The notes beneath the pieces are model-generated. The model was not told where the DNA came from. It saw only the letters and a program-made list of their open reading frames with translations, and did no database searches. DNA of 35,508 bases from Arenimonas sp. (GTDB lineage Bacteria > Pseudomonadota > Gammaproteobacteria > Xanthomonadales > Xanthomonadaceae). Both the position numbers and the translations under genes were made by a program. The number at the start of each line of letters is the position of its first letter. Position 1 is the stretch's first letter. The stretch covers positions 1-35,508 of the forward strand of contig JAPLSJ010000084.1 in assembly GCA_026398695.1 (NCBI GenBank), read 5' to 3'. This document shows, piece after piece, positions 12,332 to 20,446 of this stretch.

Positions 12332-12344
12332 CCCGCCGGGTCAG
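12328..12344. repeat. Short inverted repeat spanning both convergent stop codons
   Basis: CTGACCC (12328-12334) and GGGTCAG (12338-12344) flank a GCC loop. The left arm contains the SDR TGA and the right arm contains the moeB TGA on the other strand, so one hairpin sits at both transcripts' ends. No T-tract follows on either side, so intrinsic termination is doubtful. Confidence 0.45.
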
Positions 12345-13462
12345 CCCGCGCAGGCCTGCCCGGGCACGGCGTAGCCCGCGAAGGCCACGCCCGGCGCGCA
12401 CACCGGGCAATCGGGGTCGGGCGACAGCCTGGCCTCGTGGAAGCGCATGGCCAGCGCGTCGAACTGCAGCAGGCGGCCCGACAGGCTTTCGCCCAGGCCC
12501 AGCACCAGCTTGATCGCCTCGCTGGCCTGGATCAGCCCGATGATGCCGGGCAGCACGCCGAGCACGCCGGCTTCGGCACAGTTGGGCGCCTCGCCCTCAC
12601 CCGGCGGCTCGGGAAACAGGCAGCGGTAGCAGGGCGACACGCCGCGATGGCGGCCGGCGTCGAACACGCTGGCCTGCCCGGAGAAACGATGCACCGCGCC
12701 GTACACCAGCGGCTTCCCGTGGCGCACGCAGGCGTCCGAGAGCAGGTAGCGGGTGGGGAAATTGTCGGCGCCGTCGATCACCACGTCCACGTCGGCCAAC
12801 AGTGCGTCGACGTTGTCCGCGGTGACGCGTGCCTGCACCGCGTCGAAGCGCACGCGCGGGTTGAGCGCCGACAGGCTGGCCACGGCCGACGCCACCTTGG
12901 GCAGGCCGATGCGCGCCTCGGTGTGCAGCACCTGGCGCTGCAGGTTGCTGCGGTCCACCACGTCGTCGTCCACCAGGCGGATGAAGCCGATGCCGGCCGC
13001 CGCCAGGTAGTAGGCGGCCGGTGAACCCAGCCCGCCCGCACCCACCATCAGCACGCGCGCCTGCTCGAGTTTTTCCTGGCCCTCGATGCCCACCTGCGGC
13101 AGCCGCAGGTGGCGCGAGTAGCGCTCCATGAAATCGGCGTCCCGGCGCGCGTCCACCGGCAGGCCAGCGGCCAGCCAGGCCTGGTAGCCGCCGGCGACGG
13201 ACACCACGTTGTCGTACCCCTGTGCCGCCAGTGCCTGCGCCGCGGCAAGCGAGCGCACGCCGCCGGCGCAGATCAGCAGCAGTTCGGACTGGCGATGCGG
13301 CGCCGTGGCGGCAGGGTTGGAGGCCAGCGCGGCGCGCGGCACGCACAGGGCCTGGGCGGGCGTGCCGAGCGCATGTTCGTCCGGCTCGCGCACGTCCACC
13401 AGCAGCGCGCCCTGCGCCTGGCGTTCGCGTGCCTGCCGGGGTGTGATTTCGCGGATGGCCAT
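12341..13462 (-). CDS. moeB: Molybdopterin-synthase adenylyltransferase with N-terminal rhodanese domain
   Basis: This 373-residue fusion has residues 1-107 as a rhodanese with active-site Cys65 (LLICAGGVRS). Residues ~114-373 form the ThiF/MoeB E1-like domain: MVGAGGLGSPAAYYLAAAG for ATP, D-N-F-P-T-R for adenylation, and Zn motifs CYRC and CPVC. MoeB adenylates the C-terminus of MoaD; the rhodanese would supply persulfide sulfur. Eukaryotic MOCS3 has the same two domains in the opposite order, while E. coli MoeB lacks rhodanese. Start ATG 13462 is 9 bases past the moeA stop, as last gene of a mobA-moeA-moeB run. No moaA, moaC, moaD or moaE is in the window. A role in thiamine or tRNA thiolation is an alternative. 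Confidence 0.93.
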   Translation of the reverse strand: MAIREITPRQARERQAQGALLVDVREPDEHALGTPAQALCVPRAALASNPAATAPHRQSELLLICAGGVRSLAAAQALAAQGYDNVVSVAGGYQAWLAAGLPVDARRDADFMERYSRHLRLPQVGIEGQEKLEQARVLMVGAGGLGSPAAYYLAAAGIGFIRLVDDDVVDRSNLQRQVLHTEARIGLPKVASAVASLSALNPRVRFDAVQARVTADNVDALLADVDVVIDGADNFPTRYLLSDACVRHGKPLVYGAVHRFSGQASVFDAGRHRGVSPCYRCLFPEPPGEGEAPNCAEAGVLGVLPGIIGLIQASEAIKLVLGLGESLSGRLLQFDALAMRFHEARLSPDPDCPVCAPGVAFAGYAVPGQACAG

Positions 13463-13471
13463 GGGCCGAGT

Positions 13472-14701
13472 CTAGCGGCCTGCGTCGAGGCCGGCGTAGG
13501 GCAGCACGTCCATCAGCGTGCCTGCAGGCCAATGGCCCGCGCCTTCGGCCAGCACCACCAGCGCGTTCGACTGCGCCGCCGCCCGCAGGCGATGGGAGCC
13601 GTCCGCGGGGTTGGGCGTGACCTGCAGGCGGCCTTCGTCGTCGCAGGCCAGCACGCCGCGCAGGAACTCCAGCCGGTCGTGCGACTTCGACACGTCGGCG
13701 CTGAGCCGTGCCCGCAGGCGCGGTCGCGGCTGCGCCCTGCCCTGCAGCGTGTCCAGCAGCGGACGCGCCAGCGTCAGGAAGGTGGCCAGCACCGACACCG
13801 GATTGCCCGGCAGCCCAAGGAAATGCGCTTCGCCGAGGCGGCCGAACAGCACGGGCATGCCCGGCCGCATCAGCACCTTCCAGAAATGCACCTGGCCTTC
13901 GCGCTGCAGGAACGCCGGCAGGAAATCTTTTTCGCCGGCCGACACGCCGCCGCAGGTCAGCACCAGGTCGAAAGAAAACGCGGCGTCCTTGAGCGCGCCG
14001 GCCATCGCGTCCGGATCGTCGGGCAGCACCGGCCACGCCACGGGCTCGTAGCCTTCGGCGATCAGCAGGGTTTGCAGCAGCACGCGGTTGCTGTCGTAGA
14101 TTTCGCCCGGCGCCAGCGGCTGGCCGGGCGCGCGCAGTTCGTCGCCGGTGGTGAACACCGCCACCGTGGGGCGGCGGCGCACCGGCAGGTCGTGGTGGCC
14201 CAGCGCGGCGGCCAGGCTGAGCTTGCTGGCGTCGAGCACGACGCCGGCGCGCAGCACGGTGTCGCCCACGGCCACGTCTTCGGCGCGGCGGCGCACGTGC
14301 TGCCCTGCCCTGGCGGCCTGGGCGGGCACGACCGTGTCGCCCTCGATCCGGGCGTTTTCCTTCATCACCACCGCGTCGGCGCCGGCGGGCAGCGCCGCAC
14401 CGGTGGTGATGCGCAGGCACTCGCCCGCGGCGAGGCTGAAGTCGCCGCTGCGCCCGGCGAACTGCTCGCCCACCAGGCGCCTCGGCGCGTCGCCGTCGGC
14501 GCTGCGCAGGGCGAAGCCGTCCATCGCGGAGTTGTCGAAGCCCGGCAGCGCGATCTCCGCCACCACGTCCTGAGCCAGCACGCGGCCCAGCGCCCGCGAC
14601 AGCGGCTTGCGTTCGACGTCCACCGGATGGGCCAGCGCCACGGCCTGCACGATTTCCTGCGCCCGGGCGAAGGAAATGCGGGTCGGGAAGTCGTGGCTCA
14701 T
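13472..14701 (-). CDS. moeA: Molybdopterin molybdenumtransferase
   Basis: This 409-residue protein inserts molybdenum into adenylated molybdopterin. Landmarks are FDNSAMDGFALR in the N-terminal domain, TTGDEL at the start of the MPT-binding domain, TCGGVSAGEKDFLP (the GGVSxGxxD motif), GLPGNPVS, and a C-terminal domain with LRGVL and NALVVL. Length agrees with E. coli MoeA (411). The true start is ATG 14701 ([11 protein letters not shown]), overlapping the mobA stop by four bases (ATGA). The open frame upstream to 15196 is only mobA in another frame. It is coupled between mobA and moeB. No molybdoenzyme gene is nearby, so it likely serves enzymes elsewhere. Confidence 0.93.
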   Translation of the reverse strand: MSHDFPTRISFARAQEIVQAVALAHPVDVERKPLSRALGRVLAQDVVAEIALPGFDNSAMDGFALRSADGDAPRRLVGEQFAGRSGDFSLAAGECLRITTGAALPAGADAVVMKENARIEGDTVVPAQAARAGQHVRRRAEDVAVGDTVLRAGVVLDASKLSLAAALGHHDLPVRRRPTVAVFTTGDELRAPGQPLAPGEIYDSNRVLLQTLLIAEGYEPVAWPVLPDDPDAMAGALKDAAFSFDLVLTCGGVSAGEKDFLPAFLQREGQVHFWKVLMRPGMPVLFGRLGEAHFLGLPGNPVSVLATFLTLARPLLDTLQGRAQPRPRLRARLSADVSKSHDRLEFLRGVLACDDEGRLQVTPNPADGSHRLRAAAQSNALVVLAEGAGHWPAGTLMDVLPYAGLDAGR

Positions 14702-15273
14702 GGCGCGGCGTCGTCCTGCAGGTCTTCGGGAGTGTTGAGGTTGGCCAGCAGGCGCGGCGAGATGTCCATGCGCGCCAGGTCCAGGCGCGACACCACGCGG
14801 TGCGCGGCGGATTCGCCGGCATCGAGCAGGTCGCGCACGGCGGCCAGCAGGGCTGCCGTGCGCCAAAGGCCGATCAGCGGCTGCAGGCCGGTGGCGTCCT
14901 TCACCACCACGCCGTCGCGGGCAACGGCCGCGCGCAGCGCGTCGGGCAGGTCGTCGGGGATGCGCTGCACGTCCACCGGCACGGTCAGCAGCCAGGGCGT
15001 GGTGCAGGTGGCGCACAGCGCTTCGAGCGCGGCCAGCGGGCCGGGGAAACCCGGGCGCTGGTCGAACACCGGGCGCAGGGCCAGCTTTTCGAAGCGCGGG
15101 TCGGGCTCGCGCGCACTGACCAGGCGCTCGGCATAGCCGCCCGGGAAGGCCGACAGCGTGTGCTGCAGCAGGGTCTTGCCGTGGTGCAGCACCCATGCCT
15201 TGTCGCGACCGCCCAGCCGCTGGCCGCGACCGCCGGCCAGCACGCCCAGCGTGATCGCGGTGCGCGGTATCAC
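14698..15273 (-). CDS. mobA: Molybdenum cofactor guanylyltransferase
   Basis: This 191-residue nucleotidyltransferase starts at GTG 15273, inside the der stop (GTGA). The NTP-binding motif [16 protein letters not shown] lies at about residues 12-27, followed by [16 protein letters not shown] matches the MobA substrate region, and VPVDVQRIP replaces the more usual P-C-D-x-P. The VDV variant keeps the metal-binding Asp but drops the preceding Cys. The protein adds GMP to Mo-molybdopterin to give bis-MGD. Length fits E. coli MobA (194). It is coupled to der upstream and moeA downstream, so a GTPase for ribosome assembly is translated with cofactor genes. NarJ/FdhD partners are not seen. Confidence 0.88.
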   Translation of the reverse strand: MIPRTAITLGVLAGGRGQRLGGRDKAWVLHHGKTLLQHTLSAFPGGYAERLVSAREPDPRFEKLALRPVFDQRPGFPGPLAALEALCATCTTPWLLTVPVDVQRIPDDLPDALRAAVARDGVVVKDATGLQPLIGLWRTAALLAAVRDLLDAGESAAHRVVSRLDLARMDISPRLLANLNTPEDLQDDAAP

Positions 15274-16667
15274 TTGCCCTTGACGTGCTTCATCAGGCGG
15301 CGCTTGGCCTTGACCTGGCGCTCGGTGAGCACGTTCTTCTTGCCCTCGTAGGGGTTCTCGCCTTCGCGGAACACGAACTTGATCGGCGTGCCAACCAGCT
15401 TGAAGCGCTTGCGGAAGAAGTTCTCGAGGTAGCGGCGGTAGCTTTCGGTCAGCGACGTCAGGCGGTTGCCGTGCACGATGAACGTGGGCGGGTTGGCGCC
15501 GCCCGGATGGGCGAACTTCATCTTCGCCACGTGCCCGCGCACCACCGGCGGCGGGAAGCTTTCCACGGCAACCTGCAGGGCCTTGGTGGTTTCGGCGGTG
15601 CTGAACTGGTGCGTGGCCGAGTCGTGGGCGCGGTGGATGGCCTTGAACAGTTCCTTCAGGCCGGTGCCGTTCTTGGCCGAGATGGTCATGCGCTCGGCCC
15701 ACTCGCAGAACGAGAGCTTGCGCTCGAGCATCGACAGCGCCTGTTCGCGCGTGTACTTGTCCTGGTCGTCCCACTTGTTGACGGCGATCACCAGCGCGCG
15801 GCCCGAATCGAGCACGTAGCCCAGCACGGTGGCGTCCTGTTCGGTCACGCCTTCGCCGGCGTCGAGCATCACCACCACCACCTGGGCGTTCTCGATCGCC
15901 TGCAGGGTCTTGAAGACGCTGAACTTCTCCACCGCCTCTTCGACCTTGGCGCGGCGGCGCAGGCCGGCGGTGTCGATCAGGCGGTAGCGCTTGCCGTCGC
16001 GTTCCATGTCCACCGCGATGGAGTCGCGGGTGGTGCCGGGCACGTCGGAGGCGATCATGCGCTCCTCGCCCAGCAGGCGGTTCACCAGCGTGGATTTGCC
16101 CACGTTCGGGCGGCCCAGGAACGCGATGCGGATGCGGCCGGGTTCGTCGGCGACGATCTCGACGTCCTTCTCGGCCGGCAGCTCGGGGATGATTTCCTCG
16201 AGCAGGTCCGGGATGCCGCGCTGGTGCGCGGCCGCAATGGGGATGATCCGCTCGACGCCGAAGCCCGCGAATTCATTCACGACCGCGTCTTCGTCCAGGC
16301 CGTCGGTCTTGTTGACGACCAGGAAGAAGCGCTTGCCGCTCTTGCGCAGCCAGTTGAGGATGTTCTGGTCCAGCGCCGACGGGCCTTCGCGGCCGTCCAC
16401 GACGAACAGCACCAGGTCGGCTTCCTCCACGGCCGAGCGCGCCTGGCGCGCGGTGGCGCCGGCGAGGCCTTCTTCGTCACCGGACAGGCCGCCCGTGTCG
16501 CACAGGGCGAACGGATGGTCCTCCTCGCGACGGCAGATGCCGTAATGGCGGTCGCGGGTGACGCCGGGCTCGTCATGGACGAGGGCGTCGCGGCTGCGCG
16601 TAAGCGCGTTGAAGATCGTGGACTTGCCGACATTCGGCCGGCCGACGAGAGCGACCAATGGCAACAC
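15270..16667 (-). CDS. der: Ribosome biogenesis GTPase Der (EngA)
   Basis: This 465-residue protein has two tandem GTPase domains. The first P-loop is GRPNVGKS at residues 9-16, followed by [12 protein letters not shown] and NKTD. The second domain carries [31 protein letters not shown] and NKWD. A C-terminal KH-like domain ends in a basic [10 protein letters not shown] tail. Der acts in 50S subunit maturation and is essential in most bacteria. The ATG at 16667 is standard for the family. It lies downstream of bamB, separated by 137 bases full of hairpins, and overlaps mobA by GTGA. The yfgM-bamB-der order matches E. coli. Confidence 0.96.
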   Translation of the reverse strand: MLPLVALVGRPNVGKSTIFNALTRSRDALVHDEPGVTRDRHYGICRREEDHPFALCDTGGLSGDEEGLAGATARQARSAVEEADLVLFVVDGREGPSALDQNILNWLRKSGKRFFLVVNKTDGLDEDAVVNEFAGFGVERIIPIAAAHQRGIPDLLEEIIPELPAEKDVEIVADEPGRIRIAFLGRPNVGKSTLVNRLLGEERMIASDVPGTTRDSIAVDMERDGKRYRLIDTAGLRRRAKVEEAVEKFSVFKTLQAIENAQVVVVMLDAGEGVTEQDATVLGYVLDSGRALVIAVNKWDDQDKYTREQALSMLERKLSFCEWAERMTISAKNGTGLKELFKAIHRAHDSATHQFSTAETTKALQVAVESFPPPVVRGHVAKMKFAHPGGANPPTFIVHGNRLTSLTESYRRYLENFFRKRFKLVGTPIKFVFREGENPYEGKKNVLTERQVKAKRRLMKHVKGK

Positions 16668-16699
16668 GTGGATCTCTCCCGATTACTGGTGGTGTTTCC

Positions 16700-16797
16700 C
16701 GCGCTGGAAGCGCGAACCGCCCGGCAGGGGCCGGGCGGCGAAACGGGCCGCCGAAGGGCGGCCCGTGTTTGGCCGCGGACCCTTGCGGGCCGCGGCC
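16700..16797 (-). repeat. Four adjacent hairpins between bamB and der
   Basis: The stems are 16700-16705/16709-16714 (6 bp), 16717-16725/16730-16738 (9 bp, loop AGGG), 16743-16752/16757-16766 (10 bp, loop GAAG), and 16771-16778 with 16780-16782, pairing to 16787-16797 (11 bp with one bulged A). They fill most of the gap. None has a proper U-tract in the bamB direction; the third is followed by only TTT on the minus strand. The second and third hairpins share similar GC-rich arms. Confidence 0.75.
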
Positions 16798-16804
16798 GTT
16801 GTGA

Positions 16805-18022
16805 TCACGGCTGCGGGTACGCCGAAAGTTCGCCGTCCGAGGTCAGCACCAACAGGGTGCCGGTCGGCGAGACCTGCGGGGTGCCGAGGATCGGCGAGCG
16901 GTCGGCGCGGACGCGGCCGACGATCTGGCCGTCGTCCATGCTGAGCCAGTGCAGGTAGCCGTCGACGTCACCGACGACGGCGTAGTTGCCCTGTATGGCC
17001 GGCGTGGTGAGCCAGCGGCGCGCCAGCGCCTCCTGCTTCCACATCGCGGTGCCGCCGGCGCGATCGAGCGCCCAGACGGTGCCGTTGCTGTCGGCCACCA
17101 CCACCTTGTCGGAGGCCAGGGCCAGGCCGCCGTAACCGCCGACGTCGCGGTTCCACAGCGGGCGGGCGTTCGCCAGCGAGATCGCCATCGTCTGGCCGCG
17201 GAAGCTGGTGGCATACAGCTCGGACAGGCCGACCTGGATTTCACCGTCCACGTCGGCGAGGCGCTCGAGTTCGTTGCGGCCATCGGGCTCGGCGATCAGC
17301 TGCTCCCAGGCGCGCAGGCCGTCGGCGATGCGCACCGCGATGACGGAGCCGTCGTCGTAGCCCAGGAACACCAGCTCGCCGCCGGCGACAGGCGAGCCGT
17401 TGCCGCGCACGCTCAGGCTGGGCAGGCCGCGGTCGAACACCCACTTGCGGGTGCCGTCGGCGGCGTCCAGGCCGAAGGTGCGGCCGTCGCCGCTGCGAAC
17501 GATGACCAGGCCGGCGTGCACCAGCGGGGTCGAGATGACTTCCGAGGTGACGGTGGTCTTCCAGCGCTCGGCGCCGGTTTCGGTGTCCAGCGCCACGACT
17601 TCGCCGTTGCGGCCACCCACCACCACCAGGCCCGCGCCAACGCCGGGACCGCCGGTCAGGCCGGCCTCGGTGGCCTTGCGCTTCCAGAAGAACAGGCGGC
17701 TGCCCTGCTTGCCGGTCTTGACGACTTCCGAATCCCAGAGCGTGTCGCCGTTGCTGGCGTTGATCGCCAGCACGCGGCCCGAATCGTCGGAGACGAACAC
17801 GCGGTCGCCGTCGATCGCGGGGCGCTGGCGCAGGCCGAGCTTGGCCTGTTTGTCACCCAGGTCCACCGTCCAGGCGGCCTTGGGCGAGATCTTGGCGTCG
17901 AAGTCGACCAGGGGCGCGGGCGCGGTGGCCTTGGCCTTGTCGTCGCTCAGCCAGCCCTTGACGGTGGTGCAGCCGGTGGCGAGGACGAGCACCAGGGCGA
18001 TAAGCAGGGTGCGAAGCGACAT
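16805..18022 (-). CDS. bamB: Outer membrane protein assembly factor BamB (lipoprotein)
   Basis: This 405-residue lipoprotein begins MSLRTLLIALVLVLATGCTT, with lipobox LATGC making Cys19 the lipidated residue. The mature part is an eight-bladed beta-propeller of PQQ-type repeats, seen as recurring segments such as VFVSDDSGRVLAINASNGDTLW and GLVVVGGRNGEVVALDTETGAERW. BamB is the scaffold of the BAM complex at the periplasmic face of the outer membrane. The start at 18022 is 4 bases after the yfgM stop; a 14-residue upstream extension to 18064 lies inside yfgM and would spoil the signal peptide. GGAG in the yfgM end precedes the start. Operon order yfgM-bamB-der matches other gammaproteobacteria. 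Confidence 0.95.
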   Translation of the reverse strand: MSLRTLLIALVLVLATGCTTVKGWLSDDKAKATAPAPLVDFDAKISPKAAWTVDLGDKQAKLGLRQRPAIDGDRVFVSDDSGRVLAINASNGDTLWDSEVVKTGKQGSRLFFWKRKATEAGLTGGPGVGAGLVVVGGRNGEVVALDTETGAERWKTTVTSEVISTPLVHAGLVIVRSGDGRTFGLDAADGTRKWVFDRGLPSLSVRGNGSPVAGGELVFLGYDDGSVIAVRIADGLRAWEQLIAEPDGRNELERLADVDGEIQVGLSELYATSFRGQTMAISLANARPLWNRDVGGYGGLALASDKVVVADSNGTVWALDRAGGTAMWKQEALARRWLTTPAIQGNYAVVGDVDGYLHWLSMDDGQIVGRVRADRSPILGTPQVSPTGTLLVLTSDGELSAYPQP

Positions 18023-18026
18023 GCGA

Positions 18027-18677
18027 TCAGATCTCCGGCTGAGCGGTCGGCGAGCCGCCCGCATCGGTGAGTTTCATTTCGACCATCGGACGGGTCGGGG
18101 CGGCGATGTCCAGCGAAGCCAGGGCCTTCTCGTACGACGCGCGGGCGGCGTCGCGACGGCCCAGGGCCATTTCGGCATCACCGCGGATCTCGGCGGCGAC
18201 CGCCGGGAAGGACGTGTCGGTGATGGCATCCAGGCGCTTGATGGCGTCCTCGTGCTTGCCCATGCCGGCCAGCAGGCGCGCGGCGCGCAGCTGCGAAAGC
18301 TCGACCAGCACCGGGTCGGCCTGGATGGCCTTGGCGGCGTCGAGCACCTTCAGCGCCTCGTCGTCCTTGCCCTGCGTGTGCAGCACTTCGGCGCGGCGCA
18401 GCGCGGCCAGCAGCGGGTACGGCGACTCGGGCACCAGCTGCGCCAGCGACGTGGCGTGGGCACCGGCCTTGGCGTCGTCCTTGGCGTCGATGGCCTTGGC
18501 GAAGGCCTGGTATTCGGCGGCGGCGTCCACCAGCTTCTGGTCCTGCTGGCCCTGCCACCACTGCCAGCCGCCGAGGGCGGACAGGCCGATGGCCACACCG
18601 CCGATCAGGGAGGAGCCGTTGTTGCGCAGCCAGGCGCGAACGCGTTCGCCCTGTTCGTATTCGTCGATCTGGTCCAT
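18027..18677 (-). CDS. yfgM: YfgM-like tetratricopeptide membrane protein
   Basis: This 216-residue protein begins MDQIDEYEQGERVRAWLRNNG, matching the YfgM N-terminus. A single membrane segment (about residues 22-42, SLIGGVAIGLSALGGWQWW) is followed by a periplasmic domain of TPR-like helices with LRRAEVLHTQGKDDEALKVLDAA and RGDAEMALGRRDAARASYEKAL. E. coli YfgM is anchored in the inner membrane, associates with SecYEG and PpiD, and helps periplasmic chaperoning. It sits directly upstream of bamB (4-base gap), so both serve envelope protein traffic. The rodZ gene is 72 bases upstream; that gap has only small GC-rich hairpins. Confidence 0.9.
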   Translation of the reverse strand: MDQIDEYEQGERVRAWLRNNGSSLIGGVAIGLSALGGWQWWQGQQDQKLVDAAAEYQAFAKAIDAKDDAKAGAHATSLAQLVPESPYPLLAALRRAEVLHTQGKDDEALKVLDAAKAIQADPVLVELSQLRAARLLAGMGKHEDAIKRLDAITDTSFPAVAAEIRGDAEMALGRRDAARASYEKALASLDIAAPTRPMVEMKLTDAGGSPTAQPEI

Positions 18678-18749
18678 GGAAGGCTTCTTCAGGCCCGCGC
18701 GATGGCGCGGACGGGGTGGTGGGTACGCCGCTGGCGCAAGCGCCCGGGG

Positions 18750-19661
18750 TCAGTTACCCGGGGGAGCGGGTTCGCCGGCAGAGGATACCGTAAAGCGGGC
18801 GACGTTCGCGGTGCGGTAAGGCGACAGGTCGAGCGCCTTGTCCGCGAAGCTCACGTCCACCGCGTCGGAATTGCCGAGCGTAATGCGCGCCACCTGTCCG
18901 GCAGCGTAACGGCGCTCGGCGCCGGCCTCGACCAGGCCGCGCTCGACGCGGGCACCCTGGGCGTCCAGCACTTCCACCCAGCTTTCACCCCGGAAGCGCA
19001 GCACCAGGCCATCGTCGGCGGCGGGCTTGGGGAACGGGGCCATGGACGCCATCACCGGGCCATGGTTGGCCGCGGCATCGGCGGGCGCGGGCGCGGGCTC
19101 GACGCCATCGGCCAGGGCCGGCCCGGCCTCGGGACCGGCGACGGGCGTGGACGGCAGCGAAGCGGCGGGCAACGGCTCCGGCGCCTGCACCGGGGTGGCC
19201 ACGGCCTGGGCCTGCACCATCTCGGCGCTGGTTTCCAGGGTCAGCACTTCGGGGCGGTTCTGGTCCTGGTAGTAGCGGGCGACGAAATACACCGGCACCA
19301 CCAGCACGCCGGTCATCACCAGGTAGACGGCGTTGCGCACGGTGCGGTTGAGCGCATGCCGCAGCCGCGAGCTCGAACCCATGGCCACCAGCGCCGGCGC
19401 CGGATTGCTGCGCGCGGCCGGTTCGGCCAGCGTGGCCGGCAGCCCGACCAGGCGCAGGTAGCTGCCCAGGTAGCTGCGCACGTAGACCGGCGCGCCCAGG
19501 CGCGCCCAGTCGTCAAGTTCCATTGCCTGCACGATCGCCACCGGCAGCTTGAGCTGCTGGCCAACCTGTTCGATGGTCAGGCCGGCCTGCTCGCGGCCGC
19601 GCCGCAGGCGCATGCCGATCGGGTCCTGGAACAGCACATCCTGGACGACTTCACTGTTCAT
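18750..19661 (-). CDS. rodZ: Cytoskeleton/cell-shape protein RodZ
   Basis: This 303-residue protein has an N-terminal Xre-type helix-turn-helix at about residues 15-80 (MRLRRGREQAGLTIEQVGQQL and VYVRSYLGSYLRLVGL). A basic juxtamembrane stretch and one membrane segment follow near residues 110-130 (AVYLVMTGVLVVPVYFVARYY). An Ala/Pro linker of ~80 residues leads to the periplasmic DUF4115 domain with LRFRGESWVEVLDAQG. RodZ binds MreB and sets rod shape. The ATG at 19661 overlaps the pilF stop (ATGA), so the two are translated together, as in the pilW-rodZ-ispG order of E. coli. The genes ispG and hisS, which usually follow, are absent here. Confidence 0.93.
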   Translation of the reverse strand: MNSEVVQDVLFQDPIGMRLRRGREQAGLTIEQVGQQLKLPVAIVQAMELDDWARLGAPVYVRSYLGSYLRLVGLPATLAEPAARSNPAPALVAMGSSSRLRHALNRTVRNAVYLVMTGVLVVPVYFVARYYQDQNRPEVLTLETSAEMVQAQAVATPVQAPEPLPAASLPSTPVAGPEAGPALADGVEPAPAPADAAANHGPVMASMAPFPKPAADDGLVLRFRGESWVEVLDAQGARVERGLVEAGAERRYAAGQVARITLGNSDAVDVSFADKALDLSPYRTANVARFTVSSAGEPAPPGN

Positions 19662-20446
19662 GGCTGGCTCGACGCCTCCGTGGCGGTCGGTGTGTGATCC
19701 GGGAACTGGTCACGGATGCGTTGGCGGTAGCGGGCAGCGGCGGACGGGTCGCCGGCGGCGTCTTCGATGCGGGCGCCCAGCTCGTAAAGGTCGGCCGTGG
19801 GCGCACCCAGGGCTTCACGGCGCTGGTAGAAGGCACGGGCGCTCATGTAGTCGCCGCGCTGGAGCTGCAGTTCGGCCATGCGCACCAGCAGCACCCGGTT
19901 CTCCGGGGCCAGCTCGAGGCCCTGGCGCAGGTATTGCGCGGCCTTGTCGGCCTGCCCCACCTGCATCGCGCACTTGGCGGCATTGAAGTAGGCGGTTTCC
20001 TTGGCCTTGAAGAACGGGTCCTTCACGGCGCGGGCGAACAGCGCGTCGGCCTCGGCGGCCTTGCCCTGCTGGCACAGCCAGATGGCGTGGACGTTGAGCA
20101 CGTGGCCCGAATCGGGCGCCAGCTTGGCGGCGCGGGCGTAGTGTTCGCCGGCGCGCGCGTCGTCGTCGAGCTTCTCGCGGATCATGCCCAGCACCACTTG
20201 CACGTCCGCCGAGTTCGGGTCGCTGCGCAGGGCGCGGTTGGCGCGGTCCATGGCGTATTCGACCTGGCCGGCCGCGAGGTAGTTCTGCGCCAGGCTGAGG
20301 TTGGCCTGGCCCTTGTTGGACATGGCCGAATGCGAGGACTCGGCCTGGGTGTCGCTGGAGGCCGGGCCGCCGGCGGTGGTGGCGCAGCCCGTGGCGAGCG
20401 CGAGTGCCGCAGCGAGGCAGAGGTGGCGCATGGCGTCAGGCCGCAT
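19658..20446 (-). CDS. pilF: Type IV pilus biogenesis/stability lipoprotein PilF (PilW)
   Basis: The protein has an N-terminal lipoprotein signal ([19 protein letters not shown], lipobox LATGC) and TPR repeats: [29 protein letters not shown], the hallmark opening of the PilF pilotin, then five more helical pairs. PilF lets the PilQ secretin reach the outer membrane and assemble. Two starts are possible. ATG 20446 (262 residues) has AGGGAA 6-8 bases upstream but overlaps rlmN by 11 bases. ATG 20431 (257 residues) begins the signal peptide neatly, but I see no good ribosome site. I chose 20446. The rlmN-pilF-rodZ order is common in gammaproteobacteria. No other pil genes occur in the window. 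Confidence 0.9.
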   Translation of the reverse strand: MRPDAMRHLCLAAALALATGCATTAGGPASSDTQAESSHSAMSNKGQANLSLAQNYLAAGQVEYAMDRANRALRSDPNSADVQVVLGMIREKLDDDARAGEHYARAAKLAPDSGHVLNVHAIWLCQQGKAAEADALFARAVKDPFFKAKETAYFNAAKCAMQVGQADKAAQYLRQGLELAPENRVLLVRMAELQLQRGDYMSARAFYQRREALGAPTADLYELGARIEDAAGDPSAAARYRQRIRDQFPDHTPTATEASSQP

